A stretch of DNA of 64,000 nucleotides from Bradyrhizobium sp. LTSP849 (GCF_000938255.1 NZ_JYMR01000018.1:197001-261000), one strand, 5' to 3'; positions 10,334 to 19,943 are shown, counted from the stretch's first letter. The notes: generated by a model from the letters alone, not told the origin. Made by a program: numbers and translations.

Positions 10334-11281
10334 ATGACGCTGGTCTCGATTCCGTCCAATCCCGTTCCCGAAGACGTCGTCAGCGGCACCATCAAGACGC
10401 CTGATGGCGCCGAGCTTCGCTTTGCGCGCTGGGCGCCGCCGGCGGGCCGCAAGGGGACGGTCTGCGTCTTTACCGGACGCAGCGAATCGATCGAGAAATA
10501 TTTCGAGACCGTGCGCGACCTGCGCGACCGCGGTTTTGCGGTGGCGATGATCGACTGGCGTGGGCAGGGGCATTCCTCGCGGCGGCTGCGCGATCCGCGC
10601 AAGGGCTATGTGCGCGACTTCGCCGACTTCGAGATCGACGTCGAGACCTTCGTGCAGCAGGTGGTGCTGCCAGATTGCCCGCCGCCCTTCTTCGCGCTCG
10701 CCCATTCCATGGGCGGCGCGGTGATGCTGCGGGTGGCGCATGCGGGCAAGCGCTGGTTCGATCGCATGGTGCTGTCGGCGCCGATGATCGATCTGCCCGG
10801 CCGCGCCACCTCGTTTCCGGTACGGGCGCTGCTCAAGACGATGCGCCTGACGGGGCAGGGCGGCAGCTACGTCCCCGGCGGCAGCGATCGCCTCACCGGG
10901 CTCGATCCCTTCATCAACAATCACCTCACCAGCGACCCCGTGCGCTACGCGCGCAATGCCGCGATCCTGGAGGAGGATCCGACGCTCGGGCTGGCGTCAC
11001 CGACGGTCGCCTGGGCCGATACGGCGTTCAGGGCGATGAAGACCTTCAAGGGCATGAGCTATCCGTCCGAAATCCGCCAGCCGATCCTGATGCTGGCGGC
11101 GTCCAACGACACCGTAGTCTCGACCGCGGCAATCGAGGAGTTCGCTTATCATCTGCGGGCCGGCTCCCACCTCGTCATCGCCGGCTCGAAGCACGAGATC
11201 CTCCAGGAGCAGGACCGCTACCGCTCGCAATTCTGGGCCGCCTTCGACGCGTTCGTGCCGGGCACGCCGCTGTTCGGGTGA
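10334..11281 (+). CDS. Alpha/beta hydrolase, lysophospholipase/monoacylglycerol-lipase type
   Basis: The 315-residue protein has no signal peptide. It carries the lipase elbow ALAHSMGGA (nucleophile Ser), an upstream MIDWRGQGHSSR segment usual in PldB/monoglyceride-lipase relatives, an acid region LAASNDTVV, and a late GSKHEIL supplying the catalytic His. The triad looks complete. It probably cleaves an ester of a lipid or lysolipid in the cytoplasm or at the inner membrane. It is divergent from the heat-shock gene. The ATG at 10334 has no strong SD, so the exact start is a little uncertain. Confidence 0.88.
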   Translation: MTLVSIPSNPVPEDVVSGTIKTPDGAELRFARWAPPAGRKGTVCVFTGRSESIEKYFETVRDLRDRGFAVAMIDWRGQGHSSRRLRDPRKGYVRDFADFEIDVETFVQQVVLPDCPPPFFALAHSMGGAVMLRVAHAGKRWFDRMVLSAPMIDLPGRATSFPVRALLKTMRLTGQGGSYVPGGSDRLTGLDPFINNHLTSDPVRYARNAAILEEDPTLGLASPTVAWADTAFRAMKTFKGMSYPSEIRQPILMLAASNDTVVSTAAIEEFAYHLRAGSHLVIAGSKHEILQEQDRYRSQFWAAFDAFVPGTPLFG

Positions 11282-11334
11282 GGCGCGACGGTGCGCTCCC
11301 TCACCCCGATTGAGGGGCAAGGGAAGAAGGCGCG

Positions 11335-14142
11335 CTACAACGTCTTCAGATATTCGATCAGGTCGTAGCGCTCTTGCTCTTTGAGCACGCGGCCGATGGT
11401 GCCGTCCTTGCCGGGGCCCGGCGTGCCATCGAACGAGTGGCCGGCATTGCTGTTGCCGAACATCTCGGTGCCGTCCGACGCTCGCGTCGAGAAGCGCGAC
11501 TGCCCGGTCTTGCAGCTCTCGCCGTCGACGACCGTGAAGCCGACCTGCTTCGGATCGTAGTCGCGACCACCGCCCATGCAGAACGATTTGGGGCGCTCGG
11601 CCGCGGGGCTCAGCATCCAGTACAGCGAGGGCACCGATCCGTTGTGCAGGTAAGGCGCGGTGGCCCAGACGCCGTTGAGCGGGCGAGCGCGATACCAGGG
11701 CCGCGGCTCTTTCTCGGGCTCGGGCGGCTGAGGACCGGGATTGGGGCAGTTCTGGCGCTCACCCCACCAGATCTTCTGAACCTTCGGATCGATCTTCGCA
11801 TCGTCCATCGCTTTGCGGCTGACGATGTCGACGAGCACCATCAGGCCGAGCGAGTACGGCATGTCGGTCGAAGAGATCTCCGGCAGATTGCAGCTCCACC
11901 AGGCATTGAGGTTCTGCGTGGGATCGAGCTTGAGAAAGCCCGGCACCTGAACCGTCCGTTTCGCCAGCACATTGGCCTGAGCGGGATCGGTCCCCATGCC
12001 TTTGACGCTTTTCTGGACCTCGTTCAGAAATTTCTTGTCGCCGATGGGTTCCCAGCGCGACGAGGACCAGATGCTCTTGTCCGGAAATTCCGTGTCGAAC
12101 ACGGGATCGTTGACCGGCCCGAGATGGCATTCGACGCAGATCTCCGCATAGAGCTTGCGGCCGTTCTTGACGCGGTCGCCGTCGATTTTCCAGGCACCAT
12201 CGCCGAAGATGTCCGATGGCCATTTCGGCGACGTCAGTCCACTGAGCTGCTTTTTCGGATGGGGCGGGGACCCTGCCAGCAACTCCTCGATCCAGTTCAG
12301 ATTCTTGATGTCCATCGACGAGCGGAACAGCGTGTCCTTGGGGGTATTGTCGGACAAATTGAGCAGCGCGGTCACGCCCAGCGCTTCGCCGGCATTGCGG
12401 ATCAGCGGTTGTTCGATGGACGCGTCATATTGCGCGAATTTGAGCCAGGGCACGGTCCAGATCGGCGGGAAGCTGACCGGCGCGTCCTTGGCATGCAGAT
12501 TCTTTTCGAAGCCGCTGAGGCCGCTGAGCGTCATGTCCTGGGCGAAGACCTGATTGCCGATGCGGTTGAGCGCGTCGAGACGGCCGTATCCTTCTTCCGT
12601 GTCCTCCTGCGGCTCGTCCCGCTTCGTCTTCTCGTTGAACCTCGTCTTGCCGTCGATGGTTTTCGCGTAGGTTTCCTCCCAGTCTTTCAGGAACGTGCCG
12701 ATCGTTTGCAGCTTCTGCTTCAGCGCATCGCGATCCGCATCGCTGGCGGAGGGGCCGAGCACACGGTCGGCGAAGCGCGTGAAGCGACCCGGCACAAGGA
12801 GCGTGTAGGCGATCGACAGACCGGTCGTGACCTCGAGCTTCCTGAGGTCGGTCATCGCCGGGCCGCCGTCGAAGCGAATGTCGATGCCTTTGTAGTGGAT
12901 CTGGCCGGTATGGCAGGCGGCGCAGGTCAGGCCGATCCGGTCCTCGCCGAGCTGGCCGGTCGCAGGATCGGGCACGCCGGTCATGCGCGCAAAGCCGACG
13001 GGCAGGCCGCCGACGTTTTCAGCCTGGGTGCCCCAGTTGACCGGCGGATCCCAAAGCCGAGCCGGCACCGGCTTCGTCTTGTCGTAGACGTTGGCATAGC
13101 CGAACCGACGCAGCGTGGCGTCGTCGGTGTTGATCGTCTGCGGGCTGGGGATGAAGCCGAAGCGCTGCAGATGGTCGCTGTCATGCAGCATCCCGGGCTT
13201 TGCAAAGAAGTGAAGCCGCGGCTGCTCGAGCGCCATGAACCAGCTATAGGGCACCGGGAAGGTCGCGGTGCCCTGGCTGGCATGATGAAACCAGTGCCGG
13301 TCCTCCAGCGCCCAGTTTTGCTCAAGCCAGTACGCGGCCCGGGGTTCGACAAGTTTCGGCAATGGCGGGGCGACGAACTGGCCGATGACGCTGGGCAGCA
13401 TCGGCTGGAATTGATCGGGAAAGCGCAGCGCCACGATGCCAAAGACGAGGAGCGCGGCGACCAATCCGCCGGCGGCGCGCAATATGAGCGAGGGCGGTTT
13501 GACCGGCTGGCTGACCATCCGCTGGGTGATCCTGTCAGGGAATTTGCGTTCGTTGAACAATGTCCTCACCTCGGCCACGCTGAGATAGCGGTCATCACCC
13601 TGGCCCTTGCCCATGATCTTGAGCAGGACCGGCCATTCGAACTTCATCAGGATTGGGTAGTACCAGCGAGCTTGATTGCCGGCGCGCTTGAGATTGTCGT
13701 CCATGAAGGTCTGGATTTGCGAGGCGTTGAGCCCGGTCTCGGTGCCGCCATCGGGATCGGCATAGGTGCTGCCGAAACCGGTGAGCCGCGCGATCTCGTC
13801 CTCGTTGACGCGCCCGTCGACGCCGAGGATGCGCGAGCCGGCACCGAGCTTGTCGAGCGGGCCGCCGCGCAGCCTATCGAGCTGCGTGCCCCAGAAAATG
13901 CTTTGCAGGATGTGACAGGCGCCATTGGCGATGAGCGCAACGCCGCGGACCTGGATGCGGGCGAGCGTCTTTTTCGCTCCAGTCTCGCCGCTTGCATTTG
14001 CGATGGTCTGCGACACCGTCCGGAGCGGGACGGTGCCGCCGTCGACAAAACCTTCGCCGACGAGGCCGCGCAGGAACGGGCAGGGATTGTTCGGCGAGAC
14101 CTGGATTGAGGGGTCGAAGGGTTTCTTGCGGGAGTCATCCAT
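11335..14142 (-). CDS. Membrane-anchored di-heme cytochrome c (peroxidase/RoxA-like) with N-terminal extra domain
   Basis: The 935-residue protein has three parts. Residues 1-210 form a cytoplasmic region starting NPCPFLRGLV; it contains an EF-hand-like acidic stretch (DPDGGTETGL) and a motif WPVLLKIMGKG. One transmembrane helix follows at about 217-240. The large remainder carries two heme c sites, CAACH (His411) and CVECH (His673), and late APYLHNGSVPSLYWML. Two widely spaced hemes and the last motif are typical of di-heme cytochrome c peroxidases and of RoxA/RoxB-like oxygenases. It should face the periplasm, tied to the inner membrane. The substrate is unknown, and the N-terminal fusion is unusual. 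Confidence 0.85.
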   Translation of the reverse strand: MDDSRKKPFDPSIQVSPNNPCPFLRGLVGEGFVDGGTVPLRTVSQTIANASGETGAKKTLARIQVRGVALIANGACHILQSIFWGTQLDRLRGGPLDKLGAGSRILGVDGRVNEDEIARLTGFGSTYADPDGGTETGLNASQIQTFMDDNLKRAGNQARWYYPILMKFEWPVLLKIMGKGQGDDRYLSVAEVRTLFNERKFPDRITQRMVSQPVKPPSLILRAAGGLVAALLVFGIVALRFPDQFQPMLPSVIGQFVAPPLPKLVEPRAAYWLEQNWALEDRHWFHHASQGTATFPVPYSWFMALEQPRLHFFAKPGMLHDSDHLQRFGFIPSPQTINTDDATLRRFGYANVYDKTKPVPARLWDPPVNWGTQAENVGGLPVGFARMTGVPDPATGQLGEDRIGLTCAACHTGQIHYKGIDIRFDGGPAMTDLRKLEVTTGLSIAYTLLVPGRFTRFADRVLGPSASDADRDALKQKLQTIGTFLKDWEETYAKTIDGKTRFNEKTKRDEPQEDTEEGYGRLDALNRIGNQVFAQDMTLSGLSGFEKNLHAKDAPVSFPPIWTVPWLKFAQYDASIEQPLIRNAGEALGVTALLNLSDNTPKDTLFRSSMDIKNLNWIEELLAGSPPHPKKQLSGLTSPKWPSDIFGDGAWKIDGDRVKNGRKLYAEICVECHLGPVNDPVFDTEFPDKSIWSSSRWEPIGDKKFLNEVQKSVKGMGTDPAQANVLAKRTVQVPGFLKLDPTQNLNAWWSCNLPEISSTDMPYSLGLMVLVDIVSRKAMDDAKIDPKVQKIWWGERQNCPNPGPQPPEPEKEPRPWYRARPLNGVWATAPYLHNGSVPSLYWMLSPAAERPKSFCMGGGRDYDPKQVGFTVVDGESCKTGQSRFSTRASDGTEMFGNSNAGHSFDGTPGPGKDGTIGRVLKEQERYDLIEYLKTL

Positions 14143-14330
14143 CGGTCAAAATCCTGAAAGAAACGAATCGCGAAAAGCGGTCACGCCGATCAAGCGCGGA
14201 AAGTTTAACAAACAGACAGCGCCGACGCCGAAAGACAATACTACTTCAGCGTGTGACGAAGTGTGGCTGAATTCACTGTGGTGTCAATAAAGGTGGACGT
14301 GAGCGCGCGGCTTGTCCTCAGAACTTGCCC

Positions 14331-16112
14331 TCAGGATTCGGCAGCGCGTTTGACGTCGCTCTGAACCAAAGTGAGCTTGCTGACCGGCACGCCCGCCTTC
14401 AGCAGCCCTTCGCGATAATGCGCGAGGTCCTCGGGCCTCTTCCAGTGAAAATTCCGCAGATGCCGGTCGACGTTCAGGGTCGGGTAATTGCCCATCAGCA
14501 CGGAGGTCGCCTCGATTGCCTCGCCGGTCCGTCCCGATTGCGCCAGCGCTGCGGCGCGGATCGCCAAGGCCTGCAAGTGGTTCGGATTGACGTAGAGCTG
14601 CTCGCGCGCCCACGACAGGGTGGCGTCATATTGGCCGACGAGATAATGGCTGAAGGCGTTCAGCGCCGCCCATTGATAGCGCGGGTCGCTGTTGTCGCGT
14701 TGCGCGGCCATCGAGAACAGCTCGATCGCCTGCCGGTGCTCGCCGATGACGAAGTGGCAGATGCCGAGCACGCCGCGCGCGCCCATGTCGTAGGGGTTGA
14801 GCGCGACCGCGCGCTTGGCGGCGTCCATCGCCGCCTCGTAATGCCCCTCCATGGCGTGGGCCCAGGACAGAACTGAGAACGCGAAGGACGAGCGCGGGTC
14901 GAGCCGGACGCTGTTTTCGGCGAGGTTCATCGCCTCGGCCCACAATTCGCGCGTTCCCTTGATCCAGCCGAACTGGATGCTCTGGATCTGGATCGTGGCG
15001 AGGTAGGCGTGCGCAATCGACAGTTTCGGATCGAGTGCGATCGCCTCCTTGAACAGGTCAATGGCGGCGTCCAGATCCTCCTTGGTCTGCCGATAGTAAT
15101 GCGAAAGCCCCTTGAGGAAGCGGTCCCAGGCTGTCACGTCGGTGGTGAGGCGCGCGGGCGCGGAGGCTTCGGCGCGGACAATCTCGGTGGCGATGGCGGC
15201 GGACAGGCTGGTCGTGATCTCGTCCTGCATCGCGAAGAAGTCGCCGATGTCGCGGTCATAGCGGCCGGTCCAGAGTTGCTCGCCCGTCTCCGGCGCGATC
15301 AGCTCGGCGGTGACGCGGATCTTGGCTCCGGCACGCCGCACCGAACCCTGGATCAAATAGGTGGCGTCGATCTCGCGCGCGATCAGGCGGGTGCTCGCGT
15401 TCTTGCCCTTGAATGCGAAGGTCGAGTTGCGGCTCAGCACACGGTAGAAGGATTGCAGCGACAGCGCGTGGATCAAATCCTCGGTCAGTCCGTCGGAGAA
15501 ATATTCGTCCTGGGCGTCGCTGAGATTGGCAAAGGGCAGCACGCCGACGATCGCGGTCCGCGACAGGGCCTCCTTCGCCTCGGGCACGCGCGTAGTCGCG
15601 CCCTCGGGCGTCCAGGTCCATATCCCGACCGGATCCTTGATGTTCTTGAAGCGGTGATTGCCGCCATCGACCAGCGGCACAGTGAGATGCTTGCTCGCTT
15701 CCTTGTAAGCCTTGGCCGAAATCGCGAACCCGCCCGGGCTCGCCACGGATTCGAGGCGGACGGCAATGTTGACGTCGTCGCCGAACACCTCGTCCTCGTC
15801 GGCGATGACGTCACCCATATGGATGCCGAGCCGGAACTGCATGGCGCGGTCGGCGGGCAGGTGGTCGTTGCGCTCCGCCATCAGCGTCTGCATCGCGATC
15901 GCGGCTTCAGTGGCGCCGACGATAGAGGGGAATTCCAGCAGGAAGCCGTCGCCGGTGTTCTTCACGACGCGGCCGCCATGATTGAGGATGATGGGGTGGA
16001 TCGCGCTGCGATGGGCCTTGAAGGCGGCATGGGTGCCGGCCTCGTCACTGCCCATCATCCGCGAATACCCGGCGACATCGGCGCAGACGATGGCGGCCAG
16101 ACGTCTTTCCAT
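14331..16112 (-). CDS. Class III adenylate/guanylate cyclase with TPR region
   Basis: The ATG at 16110-16112 follows GGAGCTCCGAGGAT and gives 593 residues starting MERRLAAIVCADVAGYSRMM. The cyclase homology domain (about 1-170) has metal-binding aspartates Asp12 and, in TGDGF, Asp55. A late DVNIAVRLES provides the Asn and Arg of the class III active site. A TolB/FlgO-like segment follows (VLPFANLSDAQDEYFSDGLTE cut at about residue 200), then TPR-like helices to the end. Such genes are multicopy in Bradyrhizobium. It probably makes cAMP in the cytosol; the TPR part likely senses a partner. No membrane segment is seen. Confidence 0.9.
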   Translation of the reverse strand: MERRLAAIVCADVAGYSRMMGSDEAGTHAAFKAHRSAIHPIILNHGGRVVKNTGDGFLLEFPSIVGATEAAIAMQTLMAERNDHLPADRAMQFRLGIHMGDVIADEDEVFGDDVNIAVRLESVASPGGFAISAKAYKEASKHLTVPLVDGGNHRFKNIKDPVGIWTWTPEGATTRVPEAKEALSRTAIVGVLPFANLSDAQDEYFSDGLTEDLIHALSLQSFYRVLSRNSTFAFKGKNASTRLIAREIDATYLIQGSVRRAGAKIRVTAELIAPETGEQLWTGRYDRDIGDFFAMQDEITTSLSAAIATEIVRAEASAPARLTTDVTAWDRFLKGLSHYYRQTKEDLDAAIDLFKEAIALDPKLSIAHAYLATIQIQSIQFGWIKGTRELWAEAMNLAENSVRLDPRSSFAFSVLSWAHAMEGHYEAAMDAAKRAVALNPYDMGARGVLGICHFVIGEHRQAIELFSMAAQRDNSDPRYQWAALNAFSHYLVGQYDATLSWAREQLYVNPNHLQALAIRAAALAQSGRTGEAIEATSVLMGNYPTLNVDRHLRNFHWKRPEDLAHYREGLLKAGVPVSKLTLVQSDVKRAAES

Positions 16113-16340
16113 ATCCTCGGAGCTCCAAAGGAGCGGAGACCTGCCACCGCGTGGCAGCGGCCCGCGAATCCCGCATTTCAAGAACCCGGCCTTTATAGAG
16201 CAGATGAGGCCGAGCGAAAGTATGAACCGCATTGCAAATTCGATGCAAATCCTACGCAATTCCGGCGGTGGACGATTGGGTGCGAACCGATTAAGCCGAA
16301 TCCCTTCAGACCGCCCGGCCGGGGCGGCGGGGGCATTCAC

Positions 16341-16973
16341 ATGCTGGGCATTCACGAGATCTGGCTGTTCATCCTGTCGGGCGTGCTGCTCAACATCACG
16401 CCGGGACCTGATACGGTCTATGTCATCGGCCGCAGCATGCAGATGGGCTGGCGCGGCGGGGCTGCAGCAGCATTCGGCATCAGTTGCGGCTGCTTTTTCC
16501 ACGTCGCGGGAGCGGCCATCGGTCTTTCGGCCCTCCTGATGGCCTCATCCACCGCGTTCTCGATCCTGAAGCTGGTCGGCGCGGCCTATCTGGTCCTCAC
16601 CGGCCTTCAGATGCTGTGGTCGCGGCCGGCGCTTGTGGCGGTCAAGGACGAGGCGGAGCGGAACTCGCTGCGGCGGGTTTTCCTCCAGGGCGTCTTCACC
16701 AACGCGCTCAATCCCAAGGTCGCGCTGTTCTTCCTGGCCTTCCTGCCGCAATTCGTCGCGGCCGATGCGCCCCACAAGCCGCTCGCCTTCCTGACGCTCG
16801 GCCTGATCTTCATCTGCACGGGAACGCTGTGGTGCCTGGTGCTGGCGGCGTTCGCCGCGAAAGCCGCCAACCGGTTGCGGCAGTCCGAGGGCGTGATCGC
16901 CTGGGTCAACCGGACCTTGGGCTGCCTCTTCATCTATCTTGGCATCCGCGTCGCCATGCTGGAGACGCGGTAA
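16341..16973 (+). CDS. LysE/RhtB family amino-acid exporter
   Basis: The 210-residue membrane protein starts at the ATG at 16341 (MLGIHEIWLFILSGV), after a G-rich run. It has the family signature NITPGPDTVYVIGRSM in the first loop and about six hydrophobic helices. NALNPKVALFFLAFLPQF, also family-typical, is present in the middle. Members export amino acids such as lysine, threonine or homoserine lactone across the inner membrane; the substrate here is unknown. It is divergent from the cyclase gene and convergent with the TauE-like gene, whose stop is only 8 bases away. Confidence 0.92.
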   Translation: MLGIHEIWLFILSGVLLNITPGPDTVYVIGRSMQMGWRGGAAAAFGISCGCFFHVAGAAIGLSALLMASSTAFSILKLVGAAYLVLTGLQMLWSRPALVAVKDEAERNSLRRVFLQGVFTNALNPKVALFFLAFLPQFVAADAPHKPLAFLTLGLIFICTGTLWCLVLAAFAAKAANRLRQSEGVIAWVNRTLGCLFIYLGIRVAMLETR

Positions 16974-16980
16974 CTTTTCC

Positions 16981-17733
16981 TTACGCGAATTCCTTCAGCA
17001 GCGCGCTGCCGGCCAGATAGACGCCGAGCAGGACCATCGCGATCAGGAACCAGCGGCGAAACGCTTCCGCCGGCATCCGCACCCGCACCGACTGGCCGAT
17101 GAACATGCCGGCAAAGGCCGTGGCCATGGCGACCGCGCCAGGCACGGCATTGGCTGGCGTCAGCAGGCCACCCGCGGTCAAGTTGAAGGCGAGCGCCAGC
17201 GTCGCCGTCGTGAAGAACACGCCGAGTGCCTGCACCAGTTCGTCCTTCTCCATGCCGATCGCCTGCATGAACGGCATCGAGGGGATCACCTGCACGCCGG
17301 TCGAGGCCGAGATCACGCCGGTGATGACACCGACCACACCACCGACCCATTTCTCGTTGTTCGGCGCGACGTGGAACTGGAACTTGTTCAGCCCGATCAC
17401 GGCATAGATGACGAGCAGCACACCCAGCACGACCGTGCCATAGCGCGCATAGGGACCCGTCAGCGCGCCGGCATTGAGCCAGCATCCGATCACGGTGCCG
17501 ATCATCAGCGGCCATAGCCGCTTCAGGATGTCGCGCAAATGAGGGCCGACAAAGGTCTGCCAGATGTTGGTGACGATGGCGGGCACGATCACGATGGCGA
17601 TCGCGCGGCTGGGGGCCATGTTCACTGCGAGCAGGCCCATGGAGACGGTCGGCAGGCCGAGCCCGACCACGCCCTTGACGAATCCGGCGATCAGGAAGAC
17701 GGCGGCGATAAGAATGAGAAGCGGGTCGATCAT
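16981..17733 (-). CDS. TauE/SafE family anion exporter
   Basis: The 250-residue protein has about eight hydrophobic helices and the family's two related halves; the first begins FLIAGFVKGVVGLGLPTVSMG and the second has GVITGVISASTGVQVIP. TauE/SafE proteins move sulfite, sulfoacetate or similar anions across the inner membrane. The ATG at 17733 (MIDPLLILIAAVF) is preferred over an in-frame start 33 bases upstream, because it places the first helix at the N terminus. A LysR-type gene, now frameshifted, faces it and would be its natural regulator. Confidence 0.9.
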   Translation of the reverse strand: MIDPLLILIAAVFLIAGFVKGVVGLGLPTVSMGLLAVNMAPSRAIAIVIVPAIVTNIWQTFVGPHLRDILKRLWPLMIGTVIGCWLNAGALTGPYARYGTVVLGVLLVIYAVIGLNKFQFHVAPNNEKWVGGVVGVITGVISASTGVQVIPSMPFMQAIGMEKDELVQALGVFFTTATLALAFNLTAGGLLTPANAVPGAVAMATAFAGMFIGQSVRVRMPAEAFRRWFLIAMVLLGVYLAGSALLKEFA

Positions 17734-17785
17734 CCCTGCACATTGACCGAAGCCGCGCGTCGGCACAATCTGGAGGTTACGGAGA

Positions 17786-17810
17786 CAGCCTTCGTGCTAG
17801 CCGAAGGCTG
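17786..17810. promoter_or_regulatory. Perfect 9-bp inverted repeat in the TauE/LysR intergenic region
   Basis: CAGCCTTCG (17786-17794) and CGAAGGCTG (17802-17810) are exact complements separated by 7 bases. The repeat lies 26 bases before the LysR start, between two divergent genes. It may be an operator, or a hairpin in the leader of the LysR gene. Confidence 0.6.
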
Positions 17811-17835
17811 AGGAGACCTGCCAAGGAGATCTGCC

Positions 17836-18725
17836 ATGCGTTTCGACCTCGTCGATCTCCAGCTTTTCATTGCGGTCGCCGACCAGCGCAGCATCACCCG
17901 CGGCGCGGAGCGGTCGCATCTGGCACTGGCGTCCGCCAGCGCGCGGATCAAGGGGCTCGAGGACGCCTTCGGCGTCGCGCTCTTGAAGCGCGGCCGCCGC
18001 GGCGTCGAGCTGACCGCGGCCGGCGAGAGCCTGCTCGACCACGCGCGGGTCGTGATCCACCAGGTCGACGCCATGCGCGGCGATCTTGCGGGCTTTGCCA
18101 GCGGCGTGCGGGCGAGCGTGCATTTCCTCGCCAACACCTCGGGCCTGTCCGAGCATCTGCCGAAGGCGCTCGCCGGCTTCCTACGCGAGCATCGCGACGT
18201 CGCCATCGACATCGAGGAGCGCGAGAGCACCGACATTGCGGCTGCAATTACCGCCGGTGCTGCCGATCTCGGTTTCGCCGCCGAGCACGCGCTGCCGGAC
18301 CATATCGAACGCTTCGTCTTCAGCGAGGATCGCTTGACGCTGGTGACGTCGCGCCGCGGCCCGTTCGCCGGCCGCCGCCAGATCGATTTCCAGGAGGCGG
18401 GGCTTGCGAGTTCGTCGGGTTGACCAGCGCCACCGCGCTTCAGGTCCATATTTCGAAGCACGCCGCGCGGCTCGGCATGCGCCCGCATTTTCGCGCGCGG
18501 CTGCGCGACTTCGACGCGATCTGCCAGATGGTCGCCGCCGATGTCGGCGTTGCCTTGGTGCCCGAAGCCGCCGCCCGCCGCTGCGCAAAACTGATGCCGC
18601 TCGCCATGGTCCGCCTGCGCGACAGCTGGGCCAACCGCAAGCTCGTGATCTGCGCGCGCAGTTTCAAGGCGTTGCCCAGGCCGGCGAAGATGCTGGTGGA
18701 GCATTTGCGCGCGGCGGCGATGTGA
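17836..18725 (+). pseudogene. LysR-type regulator interrupted by a frameshift
   Basis: The first frame (17836-18423) gives 195 residues: a normal LysR helix-turn-helix (MRFDLVDLQLFIAVADQRS) and the first half of the effector domain, ending early after DFQEAGLASSSG. The rest of the domain continues in another frame: EFVGLTSATALQVHISK and on to the stop at 18723-18725. A single-base deletion (or two-base insertion) near 18396-18410, at a GGGG run, explains the break. The restored length is about 296 residues, normal for LysR. AAGGAGATCTGCC precedes the ATG. It may be a true pseudogene or a sequencing error. Its likely target is the divergent TauE-type exporter. Confidence 0.88.
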
Positions 18726-18773
18726 GGGGGGCGCGCGCCAATGTGAGCTGATGCTGCGGCCGCGAGCACAGCT

Positions 18774-18927
18774 GCGCTCCCTCCCCCCTTGCGGGCCCTT
18801 GCGGGGGAGGGTGGGGGAGAGGGGTACCCAGCAAAAGGTGTGTCTGTTGCGAAGAAGAGAGATCGATGGAGTCCCCGTGTGGACCCCTCTCCCTAGCCCT
18901 CCCCCGCAAGGGGGGAGGGAACGCACC
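18774..18927. repeat. GC-rich inverted repeat, family 2 copy A
   Basis: One arm is GCGCTCCCTCCCCCCTTGCG continuing to GGGGGAGAGGGGT. The other starts ACCCCTCTCCCTAG and ends GGGGGGAGGGAACGCACC. The arms are near complements, about 60 bases apart. The same two arms occur in swapped order at 32373-32560. It fills the gap between the LysR remnant and the next gene. Confidence 0.85.
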
Positions 18928-18960
18928 TGCCTCGTGGCGGCGCTGAGCTCAAACGGTTGA

Positions 18961-19926
18961 TTACTTCGCCGTCTCGACGCCGGCGTCCTTGATCACCTTC
19001 GCCCATTTCGCGGTCTCATCCGCGATGAAGCTGCGAAAATGCTCCGGCTCATCGCCGATCAGCGTTGCGCCTTGCGCGGCGAGCTTTTCCTTGACCGCCG
19101 GATACGCCATCGCCTTCGTCGCCAGATCATGCAGCGCCGCGACGATCTCCTTCGGCGTGCCCTTCGGCGCCACCATGCCGTACCAGTTCTCGATGCGGAG
19201 ATCCGGAAAGCCCGCCTCCGTCATGGTCGGCACATCCGGCGCAGTCGGGGCGCGCTCGGGTGAGCCGACTGCGATCGGCCGCAGGCTGCCTGCCTTGACC
19301 TGTGGCAACAGCACGGGGAGATCGAGGAACGTCATCTGCACCTGCTGGCCCAGCAGATCGTTCACCGCGGGCGCGGCGCCGCGATAGGGCACATGCACGA
19401 TGTCGATCTTGGCCGTCAGCTTGAACAATTCGCCGGCGAGATGCGGCAGGCTGCCGGGGCCGGAGGAGGCGAAGTTCAGCTTGCCGGGCTGCGCCTTGGC
19501 CAGCGCAATCAATTCGCCGATGTCCTTGGCCGGCAAATTGGTCGCCACCACCAGCATTTCCGGCACGGTCGCGACCAGCGTCACCGGTGTCAGGTCGGCG
19601 AGCGTATCGTAGGCGACCTTCTCCATGCTCGGGCTGATCGCGAGCGCGCCGGCAGAGGAGATCGCGATGGTGTAGCCGTCGGGCGCGCTCTTGGCGACCG
19701 CATCGGTGCCGAGCACGCCGCCCTGGCCGCCGCGATTGTCGATCAGCACCGGCTGGCCCGACAGTTCCGACATGCGCTGGCCGATCACGCGCGCGATGAT
19801 GTCGTTGGGCCCTCCGGCCGGGAACGGCACGATCAGCTTGATCGGCTTGGCCGGAAAATTCTGGGCGGAGGCGAGGGTGGGAAACAGCAGCAGGATTGCG
19901 AGGAGGAGCTTACGCCGGTTTTTCAT
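18961..19926 (-). CDS. Tripartite tricarboxylate transporter substrate-binding protein (Bug/TctC family)
   Basis: The 321-residue periplasmic protein has a Sec signal peptide (MKNRRKLLLAILLLFPTLASA) and then the Bug-family opening YPAKPIKLIVPFPAGGP in the form FPAKPIKLIVPFPAGGPND. GTDAVAKSAPDGYTI and HVPYRGAAPAVNDLLG are further family marks. Such proteins capture carboxylates or aromatic acids for TctAB-type carriers, but no TctA or TctB gene is adjacent, so this is an orphan receptor. The ATG at 19926 is fixed by the signal peptide. The upstream phosphatase gene ends only 17 bases away, so the two may be co-transcribed. Confidence 0.93.
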   Translation of the reverse strand: MKNRRKLLLAILLLFPTLASAQNFPAKPIKLIVPFPAGGPNDIIARVIGQRMSELSGQPVLIDNRGGQGGVLGTDAVAKSAPDGYTIAISSAGALAISPSMEKVAYDTLADLTPVTLVATVPEMLVVATNLPAKDIGELIALAKAQPGKLNFASSGPGSLPHLAGELFKLTAKIDIVHVPYRGAAPAVNDLLGQQVQMTFLDLPVLLPQVKAGSLRPIAVGSPERAPTAPDVPTMTEAGFPDLRIENWYGMVAPKGTPKEIVAALHDLATKAMAYPAVKEKLAAQGATLIGDEPEHFRSFIADETAKWAKVIKDAGVETAK

Positions 19927-19943
19927 GCAAACTCCCAGGCCGC

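Noticed and set aside
10127..10924. Long N-terminal extension of the small heat-shock protein
   Set aside because: It would translate the promoter, the ROSE leader and the antisense of the next gene; the ATG at 10126 matches the family start.
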